Positions 17,397 to 27,044 of a stretch of 50,240 nucleotides of DNA are shown in pieces. The DNA comes from Verrucomicrobiota bacterium (GTDB lineage: Bacteria > Verrucomicrobiota > Verrucomicrobiia > Opitutales > Opitutaceae): positions 1-50,240 of the forward strand of contig JANYJB010000101.1 of assembly GCA_025361935.1 (NCBI GenBank), written 5' to 3'. A model generated the notes under the pieces. That model did not search any database. It saw only the letters and a list, made by a program, of their open reading frames with translations, and was not told the DNA's origin. The translations under genes and the position numbers were made by a program. Every line of letters starts with the position of its first letter. Within the stretch, counting starts at the first letter, position 1.

Positions 17397-19934
17397 TCAG
17401 TGGAGCTCGCAGGTGCCGCCGGCGCAGGCGATGTGTTCCTTGAGGGCGGTCTCGTCGGTCGCCTCGCGCATCTTGGTGTAGTCCACCTTCAGCGGGCGCA
17501 GGGTGTTCCATGCGGCGACGTCGGCCTCGGTGGAAACCTCCTCGCGCGGAGCCTGCATGTAGGCTTTGTCGCCCGCGTCCTGAAGAAGCGAGATGCCGGT
17601 GAAAAACTCGCGGTTGGCCCAAATGAAGTCCTGGACCTCGTTCCACTCGTCGGGGCGCACGGTGCAGGTGTTGGACACGTTGTGATGCAGGCCGGGCGAA
17701 CGCGTGGCAGGGTCGCCGCCGGGCACGACCCAGTTGAGCTGCACGAGCTTCACGAGTTCGAGGAACTGGCGCGCGTTGATGTCCTTGCGCAGGATGGCGT
17801 GCTTCGGAGCCTCGACGGGAAAAGAGATCACGTCGTCGGTGTCGGGGTTGTAAACGGAGACGGCGGTCATCTGCGGGTTGACGGACTTGAAGAACGCGTA
17901 GATCGGCTCCTTGCGGTTGGCCTGCACGCGGCGGAAGTAGCGGCGAGCGTGGTGCGGATGGATGCCGGAGGCGGCGTTGAGGAGGAGCGAGGCGGTGCCT
18001 TCTGGCTTCGTGGTCGTGAGGCGCGCGGCCGGGCGGATGCCGATGAGCGCGGCGACGAACTTGTTGGTCGCACGGCAGAGCGCCGCGCCTTGACGGAGCA
18101 CCTCGGGATCGAAGAGCACGCGGGGGTTGTCCATGAAACCGCAGATGGAAACGCCGAGGAGCGAGTCGTGCTCGTTGATGAGTTTGGTGACGGGACCGAG
18201 ATACTTCATGTCGGTGTAGGCCGCCTGAAGGGTGCCGATGACCGTCGCGTAGATGCAGGCTTGGTGGAAGTCTTTCGGGGTGGTGGCCGCGCCGCCGTTG
18301 ATGGTGGTGAGATTGCAGTGCTGAAAGCCGGACAGGCGGGTCATGCCAGGCAACTCGCCCTTGTAACCCTCGCTGAAGAGGCGGGAAAGCTCCTCGCCTG
18401 AAAGCTCCCAGTCCACGACCGGCATGAGGCTGATTTCGGCGCACGGGTTGCAGCCCGCCTCGGGGTGGTCGCAGAAGTAGAAGCCCGGCTCGCCGAATTC
18501 TTTCTGAGCCTTGAAGAGCTTGCGGAAGTGCTCGCCGTTTTTCTCGCCGCGCGTGAGCACGGCGGAGTTGTTGGAAGCTGAACGCTGCGGGTGTTTTTCA
18601 AACCAGTTGCCGGTCTTCGCATTCATCATCTCCTCGTCGTCGGGCGAGAAAAGGCAGATGGTGGCCGAGCGGCGGATGCCGCCGGCGAGCACGGCCTTCG
18701 CGATGAACATGTTGATGTCGTAAACCTCGATCGGGCGCAGCGCGCGGCCCGCCACCTGCTCGAGGATGTGCTCGACCTTGTGGAGAGATTTTTTGAGCGG
18801 CAGGTGGCCGGGCGCCTTGCCGCCCGAGGTGCGCAGGGCGGCGCCACGCGGACGGATAGCGGAAAAGTTGAACTCGATTTTTTTGCCGTCGTAGAACGAC
18901 TTGAACAGGGCGTCGAGCGAGTCTGCCCAGCCCTCGATCGTATCCACGATGTCGTAGTGCCAGACCGGCAGGTCGTGGTCGGCCTCGCGCTTGGGCAGCG
19001 CGGGCAGGAGCGCGATGTGATGCTTTTGCACGGAGAAGCCTACGCCGCAGCCGCTCAGCAGGAGGAAGAAATATTCCCGGAAGAAGGCCACGCGGTCCAC
19101 GTTGGAGAAGCTACAGTTGAACATGCGGCTGTGGTTCTTGAGGATCGCCTCGCCGCCGAACTGCATCGAGCGCATGCTCGGGAGGACCTTCTTGGCGGCA
19201 ACCTGCGCGAAGGCGTCATTGATCATGCGGTCGAGGCTCGCGCCTCCAAGGGTCGTGGCGAGCAGGTCGGCGTTGACGCCGGCGAAGGCGTTCACGTCGG
19301 CGGGCAGCGCGGCGGGGGCTTTCAAATCCAACTTGGGCGTGAAAAACGAGAGGTGCATGTCGCGCACGCGCTCGACGCCCTCGGTGAAGATTTCGCGGCG
19401 GCCGAGATCGGGTTGGTAGCGCGCGTATTTCGCCATCGCGATGTAGTCGGCGAGGCCGTTTTCGTCGAAGTGCGCGAGGCGACGTTCCGCGTGCAGCGCG
19501 CGGTAGAGCATGAAGGCGCGGGCGACGTCCCAGTGGCCGGAGGCGGCGATGGTCTTCTCCACGCTGTCCTGCACCTGGTCGATCGAGGGATGTTTTCCGT
19601 CGCGGTAGTAAAGCTCCAGCATCTGCGAAACGCCGGAGGCGATCTTCGTCACCTCGATGAACATGTCGCTGTCGAGGCCGAAGCAGGCGAGCATGTCGTC
19701 GCGGTAGGGGTTGGGCGCGTTGTCGGTGCGCACCTCGTGGAAAGCGAGCGCGATGGCGCGGGTGATCTTGTTGAGATCGAAGCGGGCCTTGGAGCCGTCG
19801 CGCTTCAGCACCATGCGTTCCTCGACGGGAATCGCGCGGTTGAGCAGCTCTTCGCCTTTGGATCTTACCGGGGCGGAGGTTTCGAAATCAGGACGCGAGG
19901 AGGACAGGGTAAACGACTTGGGATGGCTGGACAT
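17397..19934 (-). CDS. nrdJ: Adenosylcobalamin-dependent (class II) ribonucleoside reductase
   Basis: Product of 845 aa. An N-terminal ATP-cone (about 40-155, VLKRDGSKARFDLNKI and IDQVQDSVEKTI) precedes the 10-stranded barrel. Catalytic residues fit monomeric RTPR-type enzymes. Cys274 (in SRMFNCSFSNVD) and Cys540 (QHCNLTTIN) are the redox pair. GCNPCAEISL holds Asn496, radical Cys498 and Glu500. C-terminal shuttle cysteines are Cys837 and Cys842 in CAGGTCELH. The SGCGVGFSV loop is also present. It makes deoxynucleotides with or without oxygen and needs B12, not NrdB. The 42-residue gap between Cys498 and Cys540 is longer than the 11 in the Lactobacillus enzyme, so an insertion is present. Start is the ATG at 19932-19934. 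I looked for a cobalamin riboswitch upstream and found none. Confidence 0.93.
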   Translation of the reverse strand: MSSHPKSFTLSSSRPDFETSAPVRSKGEELLNRAIPVEERMVLKRDGSKARFDLNKITRAIALAFHEVRTDNAPNPYRDDMLACFGLDSDMFIEVTKIASGVSQMLELYYRDGKHPSIDQVQDSVEKTIAASGHWDVARAFMLYRALHAERRLAHFDENGLADYIAMAKYARYQPDLGRREIFTEGVERVRDMHLSFFTPKLDLKAPAALPADVNAFAGVNADLLATTLGGASLDRMINDAFAQVAAKKVLPSMRSMQFGGEAILKNHSRMFNCSFSNVDRVAFFREYFFLLLSGCGVGFSVQKHHIALLPALPKREADHDLPVWHYDIVDTIEGWADSLDALFKSFYDGKKIEFNFSAIRPRGAALRTSGGKAPGHLPLKKSLHKVEHILEQVAGRALRPIEVYDINMFIAKAVLAGGIRRSATICLFSPDDEEMMNAKTGNWFEKHPQRSASNNSAVLTRGEKNGEHFRKLFKAQKEFGEPGFYFCDHPEAGCNPCAEISLMPVVDWELSGEELSRLFSEGYKGELPGMTRLSGFQHCNLTTINGGAATTPKDFHQACIYATVIGTLQAAYTDMKYLGPVTKLINEHDSLLGVSICGFMDNPRVLFDPEVLRQGAALCRATNKFVAALIGIRPAARLTTTKPEGTASLLLNAASGIHPHHARRYFRRVQANRKEPIYAFFKSVNPQMTAVSVYNPDTDDVISFPVEAPKHAILRKDINARQFLELVKLVQLNWVVPGGDPATRSPGLHHNVSNTCTVRPDEWNEVQDFIWANREFFTGISLLQDAGDKAYMQAPREEVSTEADVAAWNTLRPLKVDYTKMREATDETALKEHIACAGGTCELH

Positions 19935-20141
19935 GGCGTGGAAAAACAGGGTGGAAATGTGGACGAAGAAAACGCTCCCCGCCCGGAGAAACTTGCGAGG
20001 CCCAGATGCCGCTTCCGTCAGCTTTCAGTCAAAGCCTATGCCGTCGGCGCGTTCAGGTATAATCTCCGCTTCTTAATCTTGTCAGGCTTCGCTTAAACCC
20101 TGTTCCCCTGCGGATTTTTGTGGACGTTTCTCCCCCAAGGC

Positions 20142-21026
20142 TCATGCCCGCCGGCCATGCCGCTGAAGCGACTTCGGCGACACGCCGTGGACCGCCTTGA
20201 AGCACCGTGAAAAGTGATACGGGTCGGCAAACCCCACGCGCTGGGCGGCCTCTTTCACCAGACCGCCGCTTTCCACCAAAAACGCCGCCGCCAGGTTCAT
20301 CTTCCGGCGCAGGAGGTATTGGTAAGGACTCGTCCCTTGAAACCGCCGAAACAGCCGGCACACGCTCGACTCCTCCAGCCCCGCCTTCGCCGCGATCTCG
20401 CGCAACGTCTGCAACCGCTCCGCCTCGGCGTCGATGAGCGCCTTGCAACGCTGGAAGTTTTCCTGCGCCGGGTCGCCGTGCGCGCCCACTTGGGCGGCGT
20501 CCTCGATCTTGAGGAGCAGGAGCTCAAACAACTGCGCGCAGATCGCCTTGGCCAGATCGCCCGTGCGCTGCCCCTCGCGCATCACGTCCTCGAAAACACT
20601 GCGGACCTCCGCGTGCGCCGCGAGGACGGGCACCTTTCCCGGCGCGACCTGAGTCCCGCGCAATCTCCGCACGATCGTGGTGCCGGCGAAACAGATGAAA
20701 TACTTCAGCATGGGCCGCCGCGGATCGGTGCGCATCGCGCAACGCGTGGCTGGTCCGTAGGCGAAAACGCTGCCCGCGCCCAACTCGTGGCGCACGCCGT
20801 CCAGCTCCACTTCGCCCGCGCCTTCCGCCACGTATTCGAGCACATGAAAGGGATAGGAATGCGCCTCGCGGCGGATCTCGTAATCGGGATTGCACCGCTC
20901 GCGGCCGCCCAGCGCCACCGCCAACCGCACGGTTTTCGCGGGCGCCAGGCTCAGGAAGAAATGCCGCGTGCCCGTGACTTGCTTCGACAGCAATTCGACC
21001 GGTAAATTTGAGCCGACTTTATCCAT
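20142..21026 (-). CDS. AraC-family transcriptional regulator
   Basis: Product of 294 aa. The N-terminal cupin-type ligand-binding domain (about 20-130, YPFHVLEYVAEGAGEVELDG) is followed by a C-terminal AraC/XylS double HTH (about 185-285). The HTH shows QTLREIAAKAGLEESSVCRLF and the second-helix signature RVGFADPYHFSRCFKAVHGVSP. Such proteins usually activate neighbouring sugar-use genes on binding a sugar. It is divergent from the fucose-isomerase-family gene at 21146, with 119 bp between. The likely ligand is that enzyme's substrate or product, by context only. Confidence 0.9.
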   Translation of the reverse strand: MDKVGSNLPVELLSKQVTGTRHFFLSLAPAKTVRLAVALGGRERCNPDYEIRREAHSYPFHVLEYVAEGAGEVELDGVRHELGAGSVFAYGPATRCAMRTDPRRPMLKYFICFAGTTIVRRLRGTQVAPGKVPVLAAHAEVRSVFEDVMREGQRTGDLAKAICAQLFELLLLKIEDAAQVGAHGDPAQENFQRCKALIDAEAERLQTLREIAAKAGLEESSVCRLFRRFQGTSPYQYLLRRKMNLAAAFLVESGGLVKEAAQRVGFADPYHFSRCFKAVHGVSPKSLQRHGRRA

Positions 21027-21064
21027 GCTTGTCCGTCATTTATCCATTCTAATGCCGCGATATC

Positions 21065-21083
21065 GAGAGTATAGTTGACTCTC
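21065..21083. promoter_or_regulatory. Candidate AraC operator between divergent genes
   Basis: Perfect 6-bp inverted repeat gagagt (21065-21070) / actctc (21078-21083) with a 7-bp spacer, inside the 119-bp intergenic region. Its position and symmetry suit autoregulation plus control of 21146. A second palindrome, cgatatcg, is just upstream at 21058-21065. Confidence 0.4.
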
Positions 21084-21145
21084 CCTCAACATCCGGCACC
21101 CCGCCGATTATTTCTAGGGAGCCTCCCCGACAAAATCTTATCTCC

Positions 21146-22774
21146 ATGTCCAAATCCTCCAAAAAAACCGTCACCCTGATCGCCAATGGCGATCTCCGCC
21201 ACACCGCCAACGCCGTCTGCTGGGCCGCCCAGCAGGAGATGGAAAAGACGCTCACCGCGACCGTCGCCACCCTCGGCTACAAACTCGTCCGCGCCCACGG
21301 CTACAAGGCCGACGTGAAACACGGCTTCATCGCCTCCCAAAAGGAAGGCATGGAGGTATTCTCGAAAATCGATCCCGATGCGCCCATCATCGTCGCCGAA
21401 GCCGTCTGGCAATATTCCCACCACATCCTCCACGGCCTCATCTCGCATCGCGGCCCGATCCTCACCGTCGCCAACTGGTCCGGCACCTGGCCCGGCCTCG
21501 TCGGCATGCTCAACCTCAACGGCTCCCTCACCAAGGCCGGCGTGAAATACTCCACGCTCTGGAGCGACAACTTCGACGACGCCTACTTCCTTTCCAGCCT
21601 CGCCACGTGGCTGAAGACCGGCGTCACCAAGCACAAGATCACCCACGTCAAACCGCTCGCCAAGGCCGCCGTCCCCGCCAAGGCCAAGGCCCTCGCCAAG
21701 AAGCTCGCCGAAGAGCTCCGCGTGAAGAAGTCCATCATGGGCGTCTTCGACGAAGGCTGCATGGGCATGTATAACGCCATCATCCCCGACGAACTCCTCT
21801 TCCAGACCGGTGTCTACAAAGAGCGCCTCTCCCAGTCCGCCCTCTACTACGGCGCGACCCAGGTCAGCGACGAGGACGCGCTCGCCGTTTTCAACTGGTA
21901 TAAGAAGAAGGGCCTCAAGTTCCACTTCGGCAAAGACGAGGCCACCGAACTCACCGAGGCGCAGGTCCTCTGGCAGTGCAAAACCTACATCGCCGCCGTC
22001 CGCATCGCCGACGAATTCGGCGCCGAGACCATCGGCATCCAGTATCAGCAGGGCCTCAAGGACCTCCTCCCCGCCTCCGATCTTGTCGAAGGCACGCTCA
22101 ACAATTCCGATCGCCCGCCTGTCAAAAATGCGCAGGGCAAAATCATCCGCGACGGCGAACCCATCCCGCACTTCAACGAAGTGGACGAATGCGCCGGCCT
22201 CGACGGCCTCTTCACCTACCGCGTCCACAAGGCCCTCGGCCAGCCCGTCGAGAACACGCTCCACGATCTGCGTTGGGGCGCCTACGACGAGAGCGGCACC
22301 ACCGACGAATACGTCTGGGTGTTCCTCATCTCCGGCAGCGCTCCTCCCGCGCACCACGTCGGCGGCTGGGCGGGCTCCGACTCGCTCCGCCAGCCCGGCA
22401 TGTATTTCCGCCTCGGCGGCGGCACGCTGCGCGGCATCGCCAAGGTCGGCGAGATCGTCTGGAGCCGCGTCTTCGTCGAAAACGGCAAACTCAAGATGGA
22501 CCACGGCCGCGCCAAGGTCATCGCGTTGCCCCAAGCCGAGACCGAGCGCCGCTGGAAGGAGACCACCGTGCAATGGCCGATCATGCACGCCGTGACCTAT
22601 GGCGTTTCCCGTGACCAGATGATGGCCCGCCACAAGAGCAACCACATCCAAGTCGTTTACGCCAACAGCGCCAAGGAAGCCGATCTCGCGCTTTATACCA
22701 AGGCCCAACTCGCCGCCAACCTCGGCCTCGAAGTCGCCCTCTGCGGCACCAAGGCCAACGGCGGCGCATTCTAA
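21146..22774 (+). CDS. L-fucose/L-arabinose isomerase superfamily protein
   Basis: Product of 542 aa. The fold has the isomerase layout: an N-terminal region with [19 protein letters not shown] and the segment [32 protein letters not shown], followed by [20 protein letters not shown] middle domain contains [30 protein letters not shown], and the C-terminal beta domain starts at about residue 370. Family members interconvert aldoses and ketoses with a metal ion, and FucI is 591 aa. The actual substrate is uncertain because this subgroup has diverged from characterised enzymes. Divergent from its presumed AraC regulator; a strong terminator is 32 bp past the stop, so it looks monocistronic. Confidence 0.75.
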   Translation: MSKSSKKTVTLIANGDLRHTANAVCWAAQQEMEKTLTATVATLGYKLVRAHGYKADVKHGFIASQKEGMEVFSKIDPDAPIIVAEAVWQYSHHILHGLISHRGPILTVANWSGTWPGLVGMLNLNGSLTKAGVKYSTLWSDNFDDAYFLSSLATWLKTGVTKHKITHVKPLAKAAVPAKAKALAKKLAEELRVKKSIMGVFDEGCMGMYNAIIPDELLFQTGVYKERLSQSALYYGATQVSDEDALAVFNWYKKKGLKFHFGKDEATELTEAQVLWQCKTYIAAVRIADEFGAETIGIQYQQGLKDLLPASDLVEGTLNNSDRPPVKNAQGKIIRDGEPIPHFNEVDECAGLDGLFTYRVHKALGQPVENTLHDLRWGAYDESGTTDEYVWVFLISGSAPPAHHVGGWAGSDSLRQPGMYFRLGGGTLRGIAKVGEIVWSRVFVENGKLKMDHGRAKVIALPQAETERRWKETTVQWPIMHAVTYGVSRDQMMARHKSNHIQVVYANSAKEADLALYTKAQLAANLGLEVALCGTKANGGAF

Positions 22775-22805
22775 ACGCTCCCGCCCGCCGATCACGGCTC
22801 TTGCA

Positions 22806-22836
22806 GGCGCGAAGACCCCGGTCTTCGCGCCTTTTT
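22806..22836 (+). terminator. Rho-independent terminator after the isomerase gene
   Basis: Perfect 11-bp stem ggcgcgaagac (22806-22816) / gtcttcgcgcc (22821-22831), tetraloop cccg, then five T. Confidence 0.95.
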
Positions 22837-22873
22837 GTTTTACGCCCGTCGTCTGCGCCGGAAGCCTTTCACC

Positions 22874-23119
22874 ATGTCCGCCTCGCCCACCTCCGCCCTC
22901 CCCGACGGCCCGCTCCCCGGCCGCTACCGTCACTACAAGGGCAACGAATACCTAGTGCTCGACGTCGCCCGCCACTCCGAGACCGAGGAAGAACTCGTCG
23001 TTTACCGCCAGCTTTACGGCGACCACAGCCTATGGGTGCGTCCACGCGCCATGTTTTTGGAGACAGTCGTCATCGACGGCCGCGCCGTTCCGCGTTTCGC
23101 CTTCGTCGGACCGTCCTGA
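22874..23119 (+). CDS. DUF1653 domain protein
   Basis: Product of 81 aa from the ATG at 22874; an in-frame ATG at 22835 falls inside the terminator's T-tract area and adds an unlikely basic extension. It matches DUF1653: PGRYRHYKGNEYLVLDVARH, SETEEELVVYRQLYGD and LWVRPRAMFLETV. These small cytoplasmic proteins appear in many bacteria with no assigned role. It stands between the isomerase terminator and the NamZ gene. Confidence 0.85.
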   Translation: MSASPTSALPDGPLPGRYRHYKGNEYLVLDVARHSETEEELVVYRQLYGDHSLWVRPRAMFLETVVIDGRAVPRFAFVGPS

Positions 23120-23140
23120 TTCTTGCGCTTGGCGGCCGCC

Positions 23141-23173
23141 GTCGGAAAGTTGACACCACCCGCTCCTTCCGAC
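23141..23173. promoter_or_regulatory. Inverted repeat upstream of NamZ gene
   Basis: gtcggaa (23141-23147) and ttccgac (23167-23173), 7-bp arms with a 19-bp spacer holding ttgaca (23150-23155). It could be an operator over a -35 element, but no convincing -10 follows. Confidence 0.3.
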
Positions 23174-23208
23174 TGGACGGCACCCCTCGCAAATCCAATG
23201 TAAACGCG

Positions 23209-24558
23209 ATGATGCCTGGTTGCGCCCGCCCCATTTTCCTCACCGTCTTGTGCGTCTCTGTCGCGGGACTCCTCGCCATCTCCGGCTGCAAATCGCACCC
23301 CAGGCCGGTGCCGCCGCCTCCGCCGCCCGCCGCGGCCTCCGCCCGCGTCCAGCCGTCTTCCACGGATCGCGAGTTTCCCGTTATGCTCGGCATCGACGTG
23401 CTCGAAGCCACCGGTTTCAAGGCCGTCGCCGGCAAACGCATCGGGCTCCTCACCCACGTCGCCGGCGTCAACCGCCGCGGCGAAAGCACCATCGACGTCC
23501 TCCGCCGCGCGCCCAACACCAAACTCGTCGCCCTCTTCTCGCCCGAACACGGTCTCTACGGCGACGTGAAGGCCTCGGTCAACATCGACAACTCCACCGA
23601 CAAACGCACCGGGCTTCCCGTTTACTCGCTCTTCGGGAAAAACCGCTTCCCCACCCCCGCCGAACTCAAGGGCCTCGATGCGGTCGTCATCGACCTGCAG
23701 GACATCGGCGTGCGTTCCTACACGTTCAACGTCGTCATGCGCTACACGATGGAGGCCTGCTTCACCAACAACGTCGAAGTCATCGTCCTCGACCGCCCCA
23801 ACCCCCTCGGCGGCTACAAGGTGGACGGCCCCCTCCTCGACCGCGAATGGATGAGCGGCGTCGGCGCGTTCCGCATTCCCTACGTCCACGGCCTGACCAT
23901 GGGCGAACTCGCCCGCATGGCCGCCAGCGCCCCCGGCGTCCTCCAAATCCCCGACAGCGTGCGCGCCAAGGGCCGGCTCACCATCGTCCCCATGCGCGGC
24001 TGGAAACGCTCCATGCGCTGGCCCGAGACCGGCCTCAAGTTTATCCCCACCTCCCCGCTGGTCCGCGACTTCAACGCCGTCGTCGGCTACGCCATGATCG
24101 GTCTTGGCTGCGAGTTCAGCGGCTTCAAGCACGGCATCGGCGCCAGTTATCCATTCCGCGGACTCAGCTTCAAGGGCGTCACTGCCGACAAACTCGTCCA
24201 GGATCTAAACGCCCTGCGCCTCCCCGGACTTTCCTACCGCAAGATCACCGCGCCCGATCAGTCCGGAAAACCCAAGGAGGGCGTCTATGTCGATGTCTCC
24301 AACTGGGACGCGTGGAATCCCACCGAGCTGAGCTTCGCCCTCATGCGCGTCGCCTGCCGCTACGACCCGCCCAACCCGTTCGTCAAGCTCGGCGAAAAAG
24401 ACGCCCGCAGCTTCAACATCCACGTCGGCTCCACCGCCTGGTGGAACGCCCTCAAACGCGACGGCGCCCGCGTCAACCTCGAAGCCTTCCTCGCCGACTG
24501 GCGCGAAAAGGACACGATTTACCAAAAACAAAGCCGCAAGTATTGGCTCTATAACTGA
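23209..24558 (+). CDS. namZ: Exo-beta-N-acetylmuramidase NamZ-type lipoprotein (DUF1343)
   Basis: Product of 449 aa from the ATG at 23209 (or the next ATG at 23212). The lipobox AISGC gives lipidated Cys27, followed by a Pro-rich linker. The DUF1343 body includes TGFKAVAGKRIGLLTHVAGV, LVALFSPEHGLYGDVKAS, DAVVIDLQDIGVRSYTF and VIVLDRPNPLGGYKVDGP. DUF1343 has been identified as NamZ, which releases MurNAc from the non-reducing ends of peptidoglycan fragments. The lipoprotein form suggests attachment to a membrane facing the periplasm and a role in wall recycling. The first gene after the DUF1653 gene, 38 bp before a Gfo/Idh/MocA gene. Confidence 0.9.
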   Translation: MMPGCARPIFLTVLCVSVAGLLAISGCKSHPRPVPPPPPPAAASARVQPSSTDREFPVMLGIDVLEATGFKAVAGKRIGLLTHVAGVNRRGESTIDVLRRAPNTKLVALFSPEHGLYGDVKASVNIDNSTDKRTGLPVYSLFGKNRFPTPAELKGLDAVVIDLQDIGVRSYTFNVVMRYTMEACFTNNVEVIVLDRPNPLGGYKVDGPLLDREWMSGVGAFRIPYVHGLTMGELARMAASAPGVLQIPDSVRAKGRLTIVPMRGWKRSMRWPETGLKFIPTSPLVRDFNAVVGYAMIGLGCEFSGFKHGIGASYPFRGLSFKGVTADKLVQDLNALRLPGLSYRKITAPDQSGKPKEGVYVDVSNWDAWNPTELSFALMRVACRYDPPNPFVKLGEKDARSFNIHVGSTAWWNALKRDGARVNLEAFLADWREKDTIYQKQSRKYWLYN

Positions 24559-24596
24559 GCCCGCCTCTCGGCTTTCGTCTTTCAACCCCGCCCCCC

Positions 24597-25757
24597 ATGA
24601 CCCGCAAACTCCGCTTCGGCATGATCGGCGGCGGCCGAGGCGCCTTCATCGGCGCCGTCCACCGCATCGCCGCGCAGATGGACGGTCAGGCCGAACTCGT
24701 CGCCGGCGCCTTCTCATCCGACCCAGCCCGCTCCGCCGCCTCCGGCGAAGACCTCTTTCTCGACCCCTTCCGCGCTTACGGCTCATACGTCGAGATGGCC
24801 GCCGCCGAGGCCAAAAAGCCCGGCGGCCAACGACTCGACTTCGTCGTCATCGTCACGCCCAACCACCAGCACTTTCCGCCCGCGAAACTTTTTCTCGAAG
24901 CCGGCTTCAACGTCGTCTGCGACAAGCCCGTCACCTTCGACCTCAAGGAAGCCCTCGCCCTCCGCAAAATCATCGCCAAGTCCAAGAAAGTATTCGTCCT
25001 CACCCACAACTACACCGGCAACGTCATGGTGAAGCAGGCCCGCGACCTGGTCCGCGAAGGTAAACTCGGCGCGATCCGCAAAGTCGTCGTCGAGTATCCG
25101 CAGGGCTGGCTCTCCACTGCCCTCGAAAAAACCGACCAGAAACAGGCCGCCTGGCGCACAGACCCGAAACGCAGCGGCGCCGCCGGCTGCATCGGCGACA
25201 TCGGCACCCACGCCGAAAACCTCGCCCGCTACATCACCGGCCTCGAGATTGATTCCCTCTGCGCCGACCTCACCACCTTCGTGAAAGGCCGTCAGCTCGA
25301 CGACGACGGCAACATCCTCGTCCGCTTCAAAGGCGGCGCCAAAGGCATCCTCCACGCCTCCCAGATCAGCGTCGGCGAGGAAAACAACCTCAACATCCGC
25401 ATCTACGGCGAAAAAGCCGGCCTCGAATGGAGACAGGAGCACCCCAACCAGCTCGTCGTTAAATACCCCGACCGCCCCACCGAAATCTGGGGACGCGGCC
25501 ACGGCTACCTCACATCCGCCACCGCCAAGGCCGCTACCCGCATCCCCGCCGGCCACCCCGAGGGTTACCTTGAAGCGTTCGGCAACATTTACCGCGAAGC
25601 CTTCCGCGCCATCCGCGCCGAGGTATCCGGCAAAGCCCAGCCGAAGGACCTCGATTTCCCCACCATCGCCGACGGTGTCGAAGGCATGGCCTTCATTGAA
25701 ACCACCGTGAAAAGTTCAAAGGCTGGCGCCCGCTGGATGAAGCTGCCGAAACCCTGA
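24597..25757 (+). CDS. Gfo/Idh/MocA-family NAD(P)-dependent oxidoreductase
   Basis: Product of 386 aa. Rossmann start [20 protein letters not shown] (the GGGRG loop), then [21 protein letters not shown] and the family's CDKPVTFDL (EKP-type motif). The C-terminal domain has [21 protein letters not shown], containing the Asp and His usually needed for catalysis. These enzymes oxidise or epimerise sugars, inositols and related compounds. Fit with a local sugar-use locus is likely, but the substrate is not readable. Its TGA (25755-25757) abuts the stop of convergent xseA (25758-25760). Confidence 0.9.
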   Translation: MTRKLRFGMIGGGRGAFIGAVHRIAAQMDGQAELVAGAFSSDPARSAASGEDLFLDPFRAYGSYVEMAAAEAKKPGGQRLDFVVIVTPNHQHFPPAKLFLEAGFNVVCDKPVTFDLKEALALRKIIAKSKKVFVLTHNYTGNVMVKQARDLVREGKLGAIRKVVVEYPQGWLSTALEKTDQKQAAWRTDPKRSGAAGCIGDIGTHAENLARYITGLEIDSLCADLTTFVKGRQLDDDGNILVRFKGGAKGILHASQISVGEENNLNIRIYGEKAGLEWRQEHPNQLVVKYPDRPTEIWGRGHGYLTSATAKAATRIPAGHPEGYLEAFGNIYREAFRAIRAEVSGKAQPKDLDFPTIADGVEGMAFIETTVKSSKAGARWMKLPKP

Positions 25758-27044
25758 TCATTCGTCCGCCTTCACCGGCACCGTTCCATCGGCGAACTCC
25801 GCCGCCAGCCGCTGTCCCTTCCGGACAGCGGCTTTTTTTTGCACCGGCTTGCCCGTTTCGTCGCGCATGATCACAAAACCGCGGTTCAACACCGACGCCG
25901 GACTCGCCGCCTGCAACCGCTTCCACAACGACAGCAACCGCTGCGACTCTGACTCCACCCGACGCTGCGGCGAACGCTCGCGCAACAGCGACCGCACCTC
26001 GCTCAACCGCTGCCGCCGCGCCTGCACCGTTTTTCCCAGCGCCGCGCCAAGACGGTTCGCCAAATCATCCAGTTTCAAAAACCCGCGCTCGATCTGCGCC
26101 GACGGCGCCAGCAGCCGCAGCCGCGACCGCGCATGATCCAGACGCTCGCTCGCCGTCTCCAGCGCCGCGCCGACATGGTGCTCCAAATCCTCCGCCAGCC
26201 GCGCTGCCTTTTCCAACGCCGCCACAAAGCCGCTCGAGATCAACTCCGCCGCCGCGCTCGGTGTCTCCGCCCTCACGTCCGCCGCGAAATCGCATAGCGT
26301 AAAATCAATCTCATGCCCCACCGCCGAGATGATCGGGACCGTGCACGCCGCGACCGCGCGCACCAGCGGCTCCTCGTTGAACGCCCACAAATCCTCCAAC
26401 GACCCGCCCCCGCGCCCGATCACCAGCAGGTCGAAAATCCCCAGCCACTCCGCCTCCGCAAGCATCCCGATCATCTCCGCCGCCGCGCCGTCGCCCTGCA
26501 CCTTCGCAGGCAACACCACGACTCGTCCGCGCCAGCCGCGCCGGATCAAAATCCGCAAAAAATCCTGCACCGCCGCGCCCGTCGGCGACGTGATAAACCC
26601 CACGACCTGCGGCATCGCCGGAATCGCCGCCTTGTTCTCCGCCGCGAACAAGCCCTCTTCGGCCAGCTTGCGCTTCAGCGCCTCAAACTCGCGCTGCAAC
26701 CGCCCCACGCCGTCCTCGATGATCACGCGCACGACGAGCTGGTAGTTGCCCCGCGCCTCATAGACGGAAATCTCCCCGTAAACGACCACCTGCATCCCGT
26801 CGCGCAGCTTCACCGCCTGCTTCGACGCGTCGCCACGAAACATCACTGCTGACACTTGTGCGCCCGCGTCCTTCAGCGAAAAATAAAAATGCCCGCTCGC
26901 CTGAGCGCGCAGGTTGGATACCTCCCCGCGCACCCAGCCCGGCCGGATTTCCTTTTCCAGCACCGTCTTCACGCGGCGCGTAAACTCAGTCACGCTTTCC
27001 GGACGCGGCCCGCCGTCGAGTTCGATTTCCCGTTCCCCGTTCAT
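25758..27044 (-). CDS. xseA: Exodeoxyribonuclease VII large subunit
   Basis: Product of 428 aa, normal length. The N-terminal OB fold is GWVRGEVSNLRAQASGHFYFSL. The catalytic domain carries VGFITSPTGAAVQDFLRIL, VVVLPAKVQGDGAAAEMI and VIGRGGGSLEDLWAFNEE, plus a long helical region. The enzyme degrades single-stranded DNA together with XseB; no xseB is in the window. The start ATG at 27042-27044 overlaps the stop of the upstream TVP38 gene by 4 bp, so translation may be coupled. Confidence 0.95.
   Translation of the reverse strand: MNGEREIELDGGPRPESVTEFTRRVKTVLEKEIRPGWVRGEVSNLRAQASGHFYFSLKDAGAQVSAVMFRGDASKQAVKLRDGMQVVVYGEISVYEARGNYQLVVRVIIEDGVGRLQREFEALKRKLAEEGLFAAENKAAIPAMPQVVGFITSPTGAAVQDFLRILIRRGWRGRVVVLPAKVQGDGAAAEMIGMLAEAEWLGIFDLLVIGRGGGSLEDLWAFNEEPLVRAVAACTVPIISAVGHEIDFTLCDFAADVRAETPSAAAELISSGFVAALEKAARLAEDLEHHVGAALETASERLDHARSRLRLLAPSAQIERGFLKLDDLANRLGAALGKTVQARRQRLSEVRSLLRERSPQRRVESESQRLLSLWKRLQAASPASVLNRGFVIMRDETGKPVQKKAAVRKGQRLAAEFADGTVPVKADE

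Noticed and set aside
17400-20096. Plus-strand open frames over nrdJ
   Set aside because: No family match and typical antisense composition; nrdJ has full active-site motifs.
19935-20141. Cobalamin riboswitch upstream of nrdJ
   Set aside because: No B12-box-like sequence was seen in the 207-bp intergenic stretch.
21086-22933. Minus-strand open frame of 615 codons over the isomerase-family gene
   Set aside because: Repetitive Gly/Val/Asp composition and no domain; the plus-strand frame has a clear fold pattern and a terminator right after it.
22801-23208. N-terminal extension of the NamZ frame back to 22801
   Set aside because: It starts within the terminator hairpin and overlaps the DUF1653 gene; a lipoprotein signal begins at 23209.
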